A stretch of DNA of 30,333 bases from a virus, in IMG/VR virus record IMGVR_UViG_3300030104_002258, positions 1 to 30,333 of that record; one strand, written 5' to 3'. Below the pieces are notes generated by a model. The model saw nothing but the letters and a program-made list of their open reading frames with translations. It was not told where the DNA came from and did not search any database. Shown here piece after piece: positions 1 through 8,158 of the stretch; position 1 is the first letter of the stretch, and the number at the start of each line of letters is the position of its first letter. The position numbers and the translations under genes were made by a program.

Positions 1-1
1 A

Positions 2-136
2 CCAGCAGAAGATTACGATCAACAAATACAACAATCGTTTGTTAGAGATGTAGATAGTATTGTGCAAAAACTAAATACTACCTATCAACAAGATTTAAAA
101 GACGAGGCAGAAGCGGAGGCATACTTCTTTGGCTAA
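2..136 (+). CDS. C-terminal end of a virion-module protein (partial)
   Basis: An open frame enters from the left edge and runs 44 codons to TAA at 134-136; the start lies outside the window. The visible tail is acidic and Gln-rich (PAEDYDQQ, then FVRDVDSIVQKLNTTYQQDL, ending EAEAYFFG) and looks helical. Its last bases contain the GGAGG (115-119) that serves the next gene, and it overlaps that gene by 8 bases, so the two are translationally coupled. Position upstream of other structural genes suggests a virion component, but the visible part has no diagnostic domain. Confidence 0.6.
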   Translation, partial: PAEDYDQQIQQSFVRDVDSIVQKLNTTYQQDLKDEAEAEAYFFG

Positions 137-470
137 TTCATTCGTAAATAAAAAGGTAGATTTAACAACTACGTCAACAACAACACTATATACAGTGCCT
201 TCAGCAACTACCGCTATTATAAAATCTATATTGGTATCTGAAGACTCTGGTAATGCTGACACCATAACAGTGACTATTACTGATGCATCGGACGCTGTAT
301 TCAGCCTTTTTAAAACAAAGTCTATATCCGCCAATGGCACAACAGAATTATTATCAGCACCTTTAGTTTTAGAAGAAAGTGAAGTATTAAAAGTGGCTGC
401 AGCGACAGCTAATAGACTACATGTAGTCCTCTCGGCCTTACAATCTAAGCCTAGAGAGGTTACAACATAG
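129..470 (+). CDS. Small beta-rich virion-associated protein
   Basis: A 113-residue protein starting at TTG, with GGAGG at 115-119 nine bases upstream, which decides the start. The sequence is Thr/Ser/Val-rich with alternating hydrophobic residues (about residues 9-75) and no long helix, as expected of a beta-sandwich. Proteins opening with MANSF-like N termini and this kind of body occur in structural modules of marine phages, where they are thought to be decoration or tail-associated proteins; the exact role is not known. It overlaps the upstream gene by 8 bases. The 100 or so bases after it hold a weak inverted repeat (TACTTG/CAAGTA) and a TATAAT at 534-539 with no good -35. Confidence 0.65.
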   Translation: MANSFVNKKVDLTTTSTTTLYTVPSATTAIIKSILVSEDSGNADTITVTITDASDAVFSLFKTKSISANGTTELLSAPLVLEESEVLKVAAATANRLHVVLSALQSKPREVTT

Positions 471-575
471 TCTTGATTTACTTGTTAAAACCAAGTATTA
501 ATGTAAATTCAGGTGCAATCCCTGCCTAAATAGTATAATAAAACAATTGACACATATATGATTAACAGAGGTAAA

Positions 576-1715
576 ATGCCAAGACAGTTGCGTAATAAAG
601 GCGGGATAACAAACGTTACCCCTAGAACAAATTTTTTTCTTGGTGGTATTAAAAAAAGATTAAGAAAACTTATACCCAACGAACTATCGAGTATTGCAGT
701 CAAAGCTGCACCTTTCGTTGCACCATTCAATCCAGCCATCGCAGCGGCTATGGCAGGTATAGGTGGATTTGACAGAACAGGTAGAATAGGTTCTTCATTA
801 AAATCTGCAGCATTAACTTATGGTGGCGGACAACTTGCTAGACAGTTAGGTGGAGCAGACTTACAAGGTAATCCATTTAAACAAGGTGGCGCATTTAGAG
901 GTGGGCTGGAAGGATTAAAATCTGGTTTTAGTTCACCATTAAGTACAGGAAATATGGAAAAAGTTTTTGGTAAAGCAAGTGTCAAAGGCGTTCCTGATGC
1001 AATAAGTGGTGGAGGAACTGAAGGTATACTTAGTAAACTAGGTTTAACTGAAGGAGCAGGATCATTAAAACTAACAGGGCTTGGTAAGATATCAGCTGCA
1101 AGTTTAGCTAGTTACTTTGTAGCAAAAGGCGCTACACCAGATGAAGCACAAAACTTAGCTAAGGATGTGTACAGAGGTAAAGGCATTGGTTTTGATCAAA
1201 TAAGAGCAGACCTAGAAAAATACAAAAGCGGTGAATTTAGTCAAGCAGATATGTTTGATAAAAACTATAGATTTTTAACTCCTAGAAGTTTTCTTGCAAA
1301 AGACGGTGGTAAACCTAAAGATAAAATTATTATACCTCCTAAAAAACCTAAGTTAATGACTGAAGAAGAATTAGAAAAAAAATACCCAGGACTAGCTAGA
1401 GGTGAGATATATGATTATGAAAAGAAAAAAGCTGAGGCTAAAAAGAATAAAAAAGCAGAGGGTGGTATCATGAGTATGCCAACAGGTAAAATGAGAAAAA
1501 ATAGTGCTGGTGTTATGGAAAGAGACTATAGAGATGAAGGTGGTTTTGTGCCAGTGGGTGTTAAAGAAAAAGCAGATGATGTACCAGCTATGTTATCTAA
1601 GAACGAATTTGTAATGACGGCTGACGCGGTTCGAGGAGCGGGCAACGGGAGCATTGATAAAGGAGCACAGAAGATGTATAACACGATGAAAAGATTAGAA
1701 GGAATGGTAAAATAA
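576..1715 (+). CDS. Virion structural protein with conserved GGFVPVGV C-terminal motif
   Basis: About 379 residues, starting at the ATG that encodes MPRQLRNKGG. AGAGG at 567-571 lies 4 bases upstream, while an in-frame ATG at 558 has no ribosome site, so 576 is preferred. The N-terminal half is Gly/Ala-rich with amphipathic stretches (for example FVAPFNPAIAAAMAGIGG). After a Lys-rich linker, the C-terminal 85 residues hold EGGIMSMP, DEGGFVPVGVKEKADDVP, LSKNEFVMTADAV and IDKGAQKMYNTMKRLE, a combination I recognise from minor structural proteins of short-tailed marine phages. The function is unproven; an internal or portal-proximal virion role fits the position. The stop overlaps the next ATG by one base (TAATG). 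Confidence 0.75.
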   Translation: MPRQLRNKGGITNVTPRTNFFLGGIKKRLRKLIPNELSSIAVKAAPFVAPFNPAIAAAMAGIGGFDRTGRIGSSLKSAALTYGGGQLARQLGGADLQGNPFKQGGAFRGGLEGLKSGFSSPLSTGNMEKVFGKASVKGVPDAISGGGTEGILSKLGLTEGAGSLKLTGLGKISAASLASYFVAKGATPDEAQNLAKDVYRGKGIGFDQIRADLEKYKSGEFSQADMFDKNYRFLTPRSFLAKDGGKPKDKIIIPPKKPKLMTEEELEKKYPGLARGEIYDYEKKKAEAKKNKKAEGGIMSMPTGKMRKNSAGVMERDYRDEGGFVPVGVKEKADDVPAMLSKNEFVMTADAVRGAGNGSIDKGAQKMYNTMKRLEGMVK

Positions 1716-2626
1716 TGGCTGAAACAGTAACAAGAACATTACCCGCACAGTTTATAGAAGATCTGGGTAGAGACTACGGAACACAACTAGCAGCGTTAAC
1801 AGCGTTACCAGTTGATACAACTAAATTTGCACCAACAGTTGCAGCACAAGATGCTCTACAAACAGCAGCATACCAACAAGCAACTGATCCAACTAAAGGT
1901 TTAGGAGCATTTCAACCCTTTTTAACAAAAGCCGAGACAGCTGCAGATGCAGCAACAGGATTAACAGGCACAGGTGCGGGAGCAGCAACTCAAGCTGGTT
2001 CTATACAATCTTACATGTCACCTTACCAACAAGATGTTATTGATACAACGCTAACTGAATTTGATAGACAAACACAAGCACAGCAAGCTCAACAATCAGC
2101 AAGAGCATTAGGTGTACCAGGTGCATTTGGTGGAGGTAGAGAAGGTGTGTTACAAGCAGAATTTTTAGCTAACCAAGCTAGAAACAGAGCAGGTATTCAA
2201 GCTAACTTATTACAACAAGGATTTAAAGAAGCGGCAGCTAGAAGACAACAAGACTTTGCTAACCAACAAGCGATTGCAACACAGCAAGCAACATTAGGTG
2301 GTGGGTTACAAAACTTAGTACAACAACAAATATCTGGTTTAGGAAGACTAGGTGGTATACAACAATCTCAACAACAAGCTATTGAAGACGCAGCAAGACA
2401 AACTGCACAAACACAAGCTTACGAACCATATCAAAGATTAGGCACATACGGCACAGGAGTTGCACAATTAATTTCTGGATACCCTGGACAAACACAAATA
2501 GCACAAACACCACAAGCTAGTCCGTTACAAACTGCATTAGGTTTAGGTGCAGGTATTGCAGGTATCTATGGAGGACTAACAGGTAAAAATCCTTTTGCAC
2601 CAATTGCTAAAACATTAGGATTTTAA
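1715..2626 (+). CDS. Gln/Ala-rich virion protein, probable internal or ejection protein
   Basis: A 303-residue protein dominated by Gln, Ala and Gly. It has a long helical central region (about residues 100-245) with SPYQQDVIDTTL near residue 101 and GVPGAFGGGREGV near 133. It ends in a small hydrophobic, Gly-rich segment (ALGLGAGIAGIYGGLTG). This composition is typical of internal or DNA-ejection proteins of podovirus-like marine phages, which thread through the tail during infection; that role is inferred from composition and position. It starts in the TAATG overlap with the previous gene and is followed after two bases by the next virion gene. Confidence 0.7.
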   Translation: MAETVTRTLPAQFIEDLGRDYGTQLAALTALPVDTTKFAPTVAAQDALQTAAYQQATDPTKGLGAFQPFLTKAETAADAATGLTGTGAGAATQAGSIQSYMSPYQQDVIDTTLTEFDRQTQAQQAQQSARALGVPGAFGGGREGVLQAEFLANQARNRAGIQANLLQQGFKEAAARRQQDFANQQAIATQQATLGGGLQNLVQQQISGLGRLGGIQQSQQQAIEDAARQTAQTQAYEPYQRLGTYGTGVAQLISGYPGQTQIAQTPQASPLQTALGLGAGIAGIYGGLTGKNPFAPIAKTLGF

Positions 2627-2628
2627 TT

Positions 2629-3846
2629 ATGTCTAGAACTTTAACAAGACCAATGTTTAGAAAAGGTGGTGAAGTAAAAAGATCTAACTACATGGGCGGT
2701 GGTATTAAAGCTGTAAGACCTAGGTATATGGGTGGTGGTATGACTGGTATTATGTCAGGTATTATACCTGATGCAGGACTAACACCTAGAACTGGTTTTC
2801 AAGAAGGCACTACTATGTTTAATAGATTTTTAACTGAGACACCTTTTGGAAGAGAACTTCAAAAAATAGCCACAGCCACTAATAGAAACATAGCAGATGT
2901 AGTTACAGCTGTTTATGACATGGGTGGTGTTCCTGCAAATAAAATAACAGAATTTTTTACAGGAGCTAATCCAGGTTTTTCAGGAACAAGATTTACACAA
3001 CAAATACCTATCATAGGAGAATCAATCGCTGAAAGAGATCCTGATAAAGCATATTTTTTTGGAGCTACAACAGACGCGACACCTAAAGCAGGAATATTTG
3101 GAGAAGAAAAAAAACAAGAAATAGTTAAAGATGATAAACCAACAATTCAAAATATTCCAAAGCCAGATAAAAAAGAAGACCCAGAAAAATCTTTAATGGA
3201 TGTGTATGGTGAGAACAAAGGTATTATAGATCAAGTGTTAGGTAATTCTGACGACTCTACAAAAAGAGAAATATATCTACAGCTTGCTAGATTTGGTGCA
3301 GGACTAGCTGCGCAACCAGGTGGTGATTTAGTTGGGGCCATAGGAAAAGCTGCAGAAAAACCATTAGAGGGTGTTGGAGAAGTATTAGCTAAAAAAGACA
3401 AAAGCGAAAGAGACACTAAATTATTAGCGTTACAAAAAACATTTGATGATATGAAAGAACCTGAGCAAGTTAAATTAGTTAAAGCTATTCAAAAAGAATA
3501 TGGGTTTGATACATTCGCAGAAGCATATGACTTTATATCTAAACCTAAAAAAAGCTCAGCTGAAATAAACCAAGAAAATAAATTTTATAGAGAAACTGCA
3601 GCCGAAATGGGTGTAAGCACTGAGGGATTTAGAAGAGAAATGGAAAAATTAGATGAAAAGGGGTTTGGAAAATACATAGGTAATTTTACAAGACCTGATG
3701 CTCTTCTTCCAGATGATGCTGAAGATAGAGTAGATGGTGAATATTACATTACTCCTAAAGGTGTGGCTGTTAGAGTTGTTGGTGGTGCATTATACACAAT
3801 GGATGATCCTGAATTTGTTAAAAAAATAGAAACTAAAAAAGCGTAG
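2629..3846 (+). CDS. Virion structural protein with N-terminal YMGGG repeats
   Basis: A 405-residue protein. The first 45 residues are basic and Gly-rich, with RPMFRKGGEV and two copies of YMGGG (YMGGGIK and YMGGGMTG), then IMSGII and PRTGFQEGT, motifs seen in structural proteins of uncultured marine phages. The middle is mixed alpha-helical and charged (about residues 150-185 are Lys/Asp/Pro-rich), and the last third has a compact fold ending in GEYYITPKGVAVRVVGGALYT, which looks like a beta domain. No enzymatic motif is visible. Its place between two ejection-type proteins suggests an internal virion or tail role. AGGAGG just after its stop serves the next gene. Confidence 0.7.
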   Translation: MSRTLTRPMFRKGGEVKRSNYMGGGIKAVRPRYMGGGMTGIMSGIIPDAGLTPRTGFQEGTTMFNRFLTETPFGRELQKIATATNRNIADVVTAVYDMGGVPANKITEFFTGANPGFSGTRFTQQIPIIGESIAERDPDKAYFFGATTDATPKAGIFGEEKKQEIVKDDKPTIQNIPKPDKKEDPEKSLMDVYGENKGIIDQVLGNSDDSTKREIYLQLARFGAGLAAQPGGDLVGAIGKAAEKPLEGVGEVLAKKDKSERDTKLLALQKTFDDMKEPEQVKLVKAIQKEYGFDTFAEAYDFISKPKKSSAEINQENKFYRETAAEMGVSTEGFRREMEKLDEKGFGKYIGNFTRPDALLPDDAEDRVDGEYYITPKGVAVRVVGGALYTMDDPEFVKKIETKKA

Positions 3847-3855
3847 GAGGAGACC

Positions 3856-6800
3856 ATGCCTATTTCAGAAGCTGAAGCTTTTGGAGCTACAGCAACAGCT
3901 AAAAAGAAAAAAGCAGATGAAACTGGTTTTATTGAGTCAGCCTTAGCTGGAGTTGCAACCGGGCTTATAAATATACCGAAAGGTTTTATATCTTTAGGTG
4001 CAGAAATATTTGACCTTGTTGGTAACACAGATACAGCAACTTCTGTTGAAAAATTCTTTGATGACCTTAATCCTTTTGACGATGAGGCAGAGGCTAGAAC
4101 CATTGGTAAGATTACACAAGCGTTGGCGCAAATAGGTATACCCGCGTTTCAAGGTGCAAAGATAGGTATGGGCTTAGCTAAAAAAGCTATTGATGCCAGA
4201 AAAGTTGGTAACTATGCACAGCTAAGTAGGTTTGGAAAGATAATAAATAATGTAAAAAATTCTCAACTAGCCGCAGGTATAGGTGGAGCGGCGGCTGGGG
4301 AAGCTATTGTGTCTGATGAAGATATAGGGACATTGGGTGATATGTTAAGAGGAACTGCACTAGAACCTTTTGCAATTACTATGATGGATACTGAACAAAA
4401 AGAAGGAAGAGCAGAAGCATATCGTAGGTTAACCAATAGATTAAAATTTGGTGTAGATGGATCACTATTTAATTTAGGAATAGCTGGAGCAGGTAAAGGT
4501 ATATCTGCCATTAGAAGACCATCTAAAACTGGTTTACAAAGATATGCTGATAGTGATTTAAAACAAATTTATGAAAAGTATATTAAGTTTGGTTTAGGTA
4601 AAGCAGGTATGTTGGACGAAGCAACTTTTGAAATTAAAAGAGCGGGATTAGATGCAGCAGAAGCAGCTAAGTTTGAAGCAGGAGTTAGGGTAGATAAGTT
4701 ATTTGACTCTGTTAAAAAAGTAGTGCCACAAATAGAAACAAGTGTTTTTAAAAACGAGGAGGGTGTTTTAAAAGAAATACAAGAAATAATGCAACCGGTG
4801 CCTGGTAAAAAATTAGACAGTATTAAAATAGAAAATTTATCAGATTTAGTTGAAAAAAAATCTGGAATTGTAAACACTGCTAGAAAAACTTTAAAATTTG
4901 ATGACACATCTGGTTTTAGAAAATTAGTAACAGAAGAGGGCCCCGATGGATTATTTAGAGTTGACGATTATAAAATTACTGCTGGTGGTAAAATGGATAC
5001 ATTTTTAAAAAATATAGAAAAAACCACTAATAAAGAAACAGCTAATGAGTTTAAAACTATAATATTAGAAATGAGAAATGGTGTAGATAATATGACTGGT
5101 AGGTTATTACAAAAAAATTTACAAGCAGATTTATCTAAGAGACTTCAAGATGAAATAGGTAATTATTTAACAGCGGATTATAGACATTTTGATCAATCTA
5201 TATTTCCTTTTTTCAGAAATGCTGCAGCAAACTCTCAAAAACAAAAAGCTTTAAATTATTTTGTTGACAAAGAAGTAGCTGCAGAGGCAGTTAAAAGAAA
5301 TGTTAAGCCAGAAGAAGTATTGAAAGACATAGATTTTATAAATGCTACTAGAAAAAAAGGAGAAGACGTTATTGCTAAATATTTAACAGCTAAAAACATA
5401 GATGATGTAGAAGTAATAAGAGCGGGACAGACAGATGTTAAAGTTGGTGATGCACAAGAGGCATTAACAGGAAAACCTAGAAATAAAGCTGAGGCTAAAC
5501 TAGAAGACGAAGTAATTAAAGTTAATCCAGAAGTTTTAAAAAGTAAAAAATTAAATGAATTTGAAGAAATAATATTTGGAAGAATAACAGATCCAAAACA
5601 TACATATCTTTCTAGTATAAGTAAAATGGCTAGTTTAAATCATACATTAGAATTTATAGATGATGTAGGTAAGATAGGTTCTAAAAAAGGACCTAATCAA
5701 TTTATTTTTGGAGATGGCACAGAAGAGGGCGCTATAAAAGATTTATTAGGAATAGACCCTAACATAACAAAATTAAGTCCAGACCAATTAACTCAAGGTA
5801 GAAGAGTTTTAAATGACTCAAAACAATTTAAAAAAGTAGAACCTGTATCAAACAACAAACAATTAATTGGTTTAAATCCACTTGAAGGTAAATATATTAG
5901 AGCACCTATTTACGATGATTTATTTGAAACAACAGTGCAATTTTTAAATACAAATAAAATAGGAACTGTATATAAGTATGGAGTATTAGCACCTAAAGCA
6001 ATATCACAAGTTACTAAAACTATTCTATCTCCTATTACACACGCTAGAAACTTGATTAGTGCGGGGGCTTTTGCAGCAGCTAATGGTGCTATTGTGCCAA
6101 CGGGTGGAGACTTTAGTTCATTGTTACCTAAAAGTTTAGGGGGTAAAGTATTTGAAACAGCGGGGACTGGTCAAGGTTTATTAGAAACCGCAAAAAGGTT
6201 AAGTTATGGTAGAATTAGAGGAACACTTACTAAAGATGATGTGGCTCTATATAAAAGATTATTAAGAGCAGGAGTTGTACAAACACAAGTTCAAGCAGGA
6301 GAATTAAAAAGACTTGGTTTAGATTTTTACAAAAATGCTTTTGTTGACTCAGCTAAAACAGAAACAAAAGCGTTTAGAGGTTTAATAGAAGGTTTTAGAA
6401 AAGGTAAAAAAATATATGGCAAAATTCAAGACGCATATGTTGCAGAGGATGATTATTGGAAAACAATTACGTGGGGTTTAGAACGTAATCGTTACGAAAA
6501 TATTTTTGCAAAAAAAGGTATTAATGCAAACAATTTTCAAAATGCGTTACAGGGTAAAACAGTTAGTGAAGATATAGCAAAATATTTACAAAGTGGTGTT
6601 AAAAGAAATTACGATGCAGTAACTAAAACATACAACGGAACTTTTGAAGAATTTATGGATGAATTTGCTGCTAATTTATCTCGTAATTTAGTGCCGAACT
6701 ATTCTTATGTTGGTAGAACAGGGCAAGCATTAAGACTTTCTCCTTTTGGAAACTTTATAGCATTTCCATTAGAAATATTAAGAACAGGATCTAACATCAT

Positions 6801-8139
6801 AGAACAAGGGCTTAAAGAAAGAGCAAGTGGCATACCTGAAATTGTTAAATTAGGTAACAAAAGACTATTAAGTTTTGGCATAACTGTCGGTGGTATACCT
6901 AAAGTAACTCAAGAATCTTTTAAAGCAATGCATGACGTAAGCGATGAAGAAATGGAGGCATTGAGAAGAGTTGTTCCTAAGTGGTCTAAAAATTCTACAC
7001 TACTACCGATGGGTAGGGATAAAAATGGTTATTTAAAGTATGTAGATTTTAGTTACTCTAATGCTTATGACACATTAATACGTCCGTTTAATACTGTGTT
7101 TAATTCAATTGCAGATGGTAAAACAGACGAGTCATCGTTAAAAGAATCGTTGGGAGCAGGTCTTCAAGAATCAGCTGTTGAATTATTAAAACCATTTACA
7201 GAAGAATCTATTTTTACTGAGGCATTAGTTGATAGTACAATTAGAAGAGGTATAGGTAGAGATGGTAGAAGAGTGTGGTCAGAAGCAGATGATCCATTTA
7301 TTAAAATAATAAAAGGCGTGGGCCATATATCTAAATCATTTGAACCTGGTTCTTATAGACAATTAACAAGAATTGGAAACAGTTTACTTGGCAGAACAGA
7401 CCCAAAATATGGAAGAGAGTATGATTTGTTTGATGAACTACCGGGATTAGCTGGTTTTGGAATAAAACAATCAGACCCTGAAAGATCTTTAATATACAAA
7501 ACATCTGAGTTTAGTTCTAATTTAAAAAAAAGTGAAAATTTATTTACCACTCCTTTGTTAAAAGGAGGACGAGTTAGTCCTGAAGATATTATTAATGGGT
7601 ATCAATATTCAGAGCAATCAAGATTTCAAACATTAAAAAAAATGGCTAAAGATATTGAAGCTATGAGAAAACTTGGAATGCCTGATTATAAAATTAGAAA
7701 AGAATTAGATAAAAGAAGAGGTTTATCTAAAAAAATTATATCAGATTTAATGTTGGGTGTATACACACCTAAAAGACCAAGTGACTTTTTTATTACACGA
7801 ACAGGTGAAATAAACAGAGATTTAAATAGAAAAGAAGGTGTGTCTATACCTAATCCCTATATTAAGGCACTACCATCCTTAAACGGTATTATTAATAAAA
7901 ATAGAAGAATAGATTTAATAGATGGTGATTTAAGTATGTCAGATTTAATGTTTGAAAGATCTAAGCCTCAAACAATTGACCAACAATCAAACACTAATTC
8001 TGTAATAAAAAGCATTATTAGCGGAGCTAGTGCTAACCCTGCGGTTCTAGGATCTTCTGGCACAAATCAAAATTTAACAAAAGACTTTAGACAATTATCT
8101 AGCTTAGAAAAGGACCAAATATTGTTTAACAAAGCATAG
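3856..8139 (+). CDS. Giant internal virion / DNA-ejection-type protein
   Basis: The largest gene here, 1427 residues, preceded by a strong AGGAGG. Residues 1-110 contain hydrophobic helices (ESALAGVATGLINIPKGF, ALAQIGIPAFQGAKIGMGLA), followed by long charged helical regions. Three motifs recur in giant virion proteins of marine podovirus-like phages: SPITHARNLISAGAFAAANG near 725-745, AEDDYWKTITWGLERNRYE near 863-880, and VPNYSYVGRTGQALR followed by LSPFGNFIAFPLEILRT near 945-980. Size and order (last large gene before the S74 protein) match the largest ejectosome protein of T7-type phages, but I see no lysozyme or transglycosylase motif, so the analogy rests on size, position and these motifs. 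Confidence 0.75.
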   Translation: MPISEAEAFGATATAKKKKADETGFIESALAGVATGLINIPKGFISLGAEIFDLVGNTDTATSVEKFFDDLNPFDDEAEARTIGKITQALAQIGIPAFQGAKIGMGLAKKAIDARKVGNYAQLSRFGKIINNVKNSQLAAGIGGAAAGEAIVSDEDIGTLGDMLRGTALEPFAITMMDTEQKEGRAEAYRRLTNRLKFGVDGSLFNLGIAGAGKGISAIRRPSKTGLQRYADSDLKQIYEKYIKFGLGKAGMLDEATFEIKRAGLDAAEAAKFEAGVRVDKLFDSVKKVVPQIETSVFKNEEGVLKEIQEIMQPVPGKKLDSIKIENLSDLVEKKSGIVNTARKTLKFDDTSGFRKLVTEEGPDGLFRVDDYKITAGGKMDTFLKNIEKTTNKETANEFKTIILEMRNGVDNMTGRLLQKNLQADLSKRLQDEIGNYLTADYRHFDQSIFPFFRNAAANSQKQKALNYFVDKEVAAEAVKRNVKPEEVLKDIDFINATRKKGEDVIAKYLTAKNIDDVEVIRAGQTDVKVGDAQEALTGKPRNKAEAKLEDEVIKVNPEVLKSKKLNEFEEIIFGRITDPKHTYLSSISKMASLNHTLEFIDDVGKIGSKKGPNQFIFGDGTEEGAIKDLLGIDPNITKLSPDQLTQGRRVLNDSKQFKKVEPVSNNKQLIGLNPLEGKYIRAPIYDDLFETTVQFLNTNKIGTVYKYGVLAPKAISQVTKTILSPITHARNLISAGAFAAANGAIVPTGGDFSSLLPKSLGGKVFETAGTGQGLLETAKRLSYGRIRGTLTKDDVALYKRLLRAGVVQTQVQAGELKRLGLDFYKNAFVDSAKTETKAFRGLIEGFRKGKKIYGKIQDAYVAEDDYWKTITWGLERNRYENIFAKKGINANNFQNALQGKTVSEDIAKYLQSGVKRNYDAVTKTYNGTFEEFMDEFAANLSRNLVPNYSYVGRTGQALRLSPFGNFIAFPLEILRTGSNIIEQGLKERASGIPEIVKLGNKRLLSFGITVGGIPKVTQESFKAMHDVSDEEMEALRRVVPKWSKNSTLLPMGRDKNGYLKYVDFSYSNAYDTLIRPFNTVFNSIADGKTDESSLKESLGAGLQESAVELLKPFTEESIFTEALVDSTIRRGIGRDGRRVWSEADDPFIKIIKGVGHISKSFEPGSYRQLTRIGNSLLGRTDPKYGREYDLFDELPGLAGFGIKQSDPERSLIYKTSEFSSNLKKSENLFTTPLLKGGRVSPEDIINGYQYSEQSRFQTLKKMAKDIEAMRKLGMPDYKIRKELDKRRGLSKKIISDLMLGVYTPKRPSDFFITRTGEINRDLNRKEGVSIPNPYIKALPSLNGIINKNRRIDLIDGDLSMSDLMFERSKPQTIDQQSNTNSVIKSIISGASANPAVLGSSGTNQNLTKDFRQLSSLEKDQILFNKA

Positions 8140-8158
8140 AAATAAGGTAAAAGATATA

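Noticed and set aside
547-575. TTGACA at 547-552 as a promoter for the structural gene at 576
   Set aside because: No -10-like hexamer lies 16-18 bases downstream; the nearest sequences are AGGTAA/GGTAAA.
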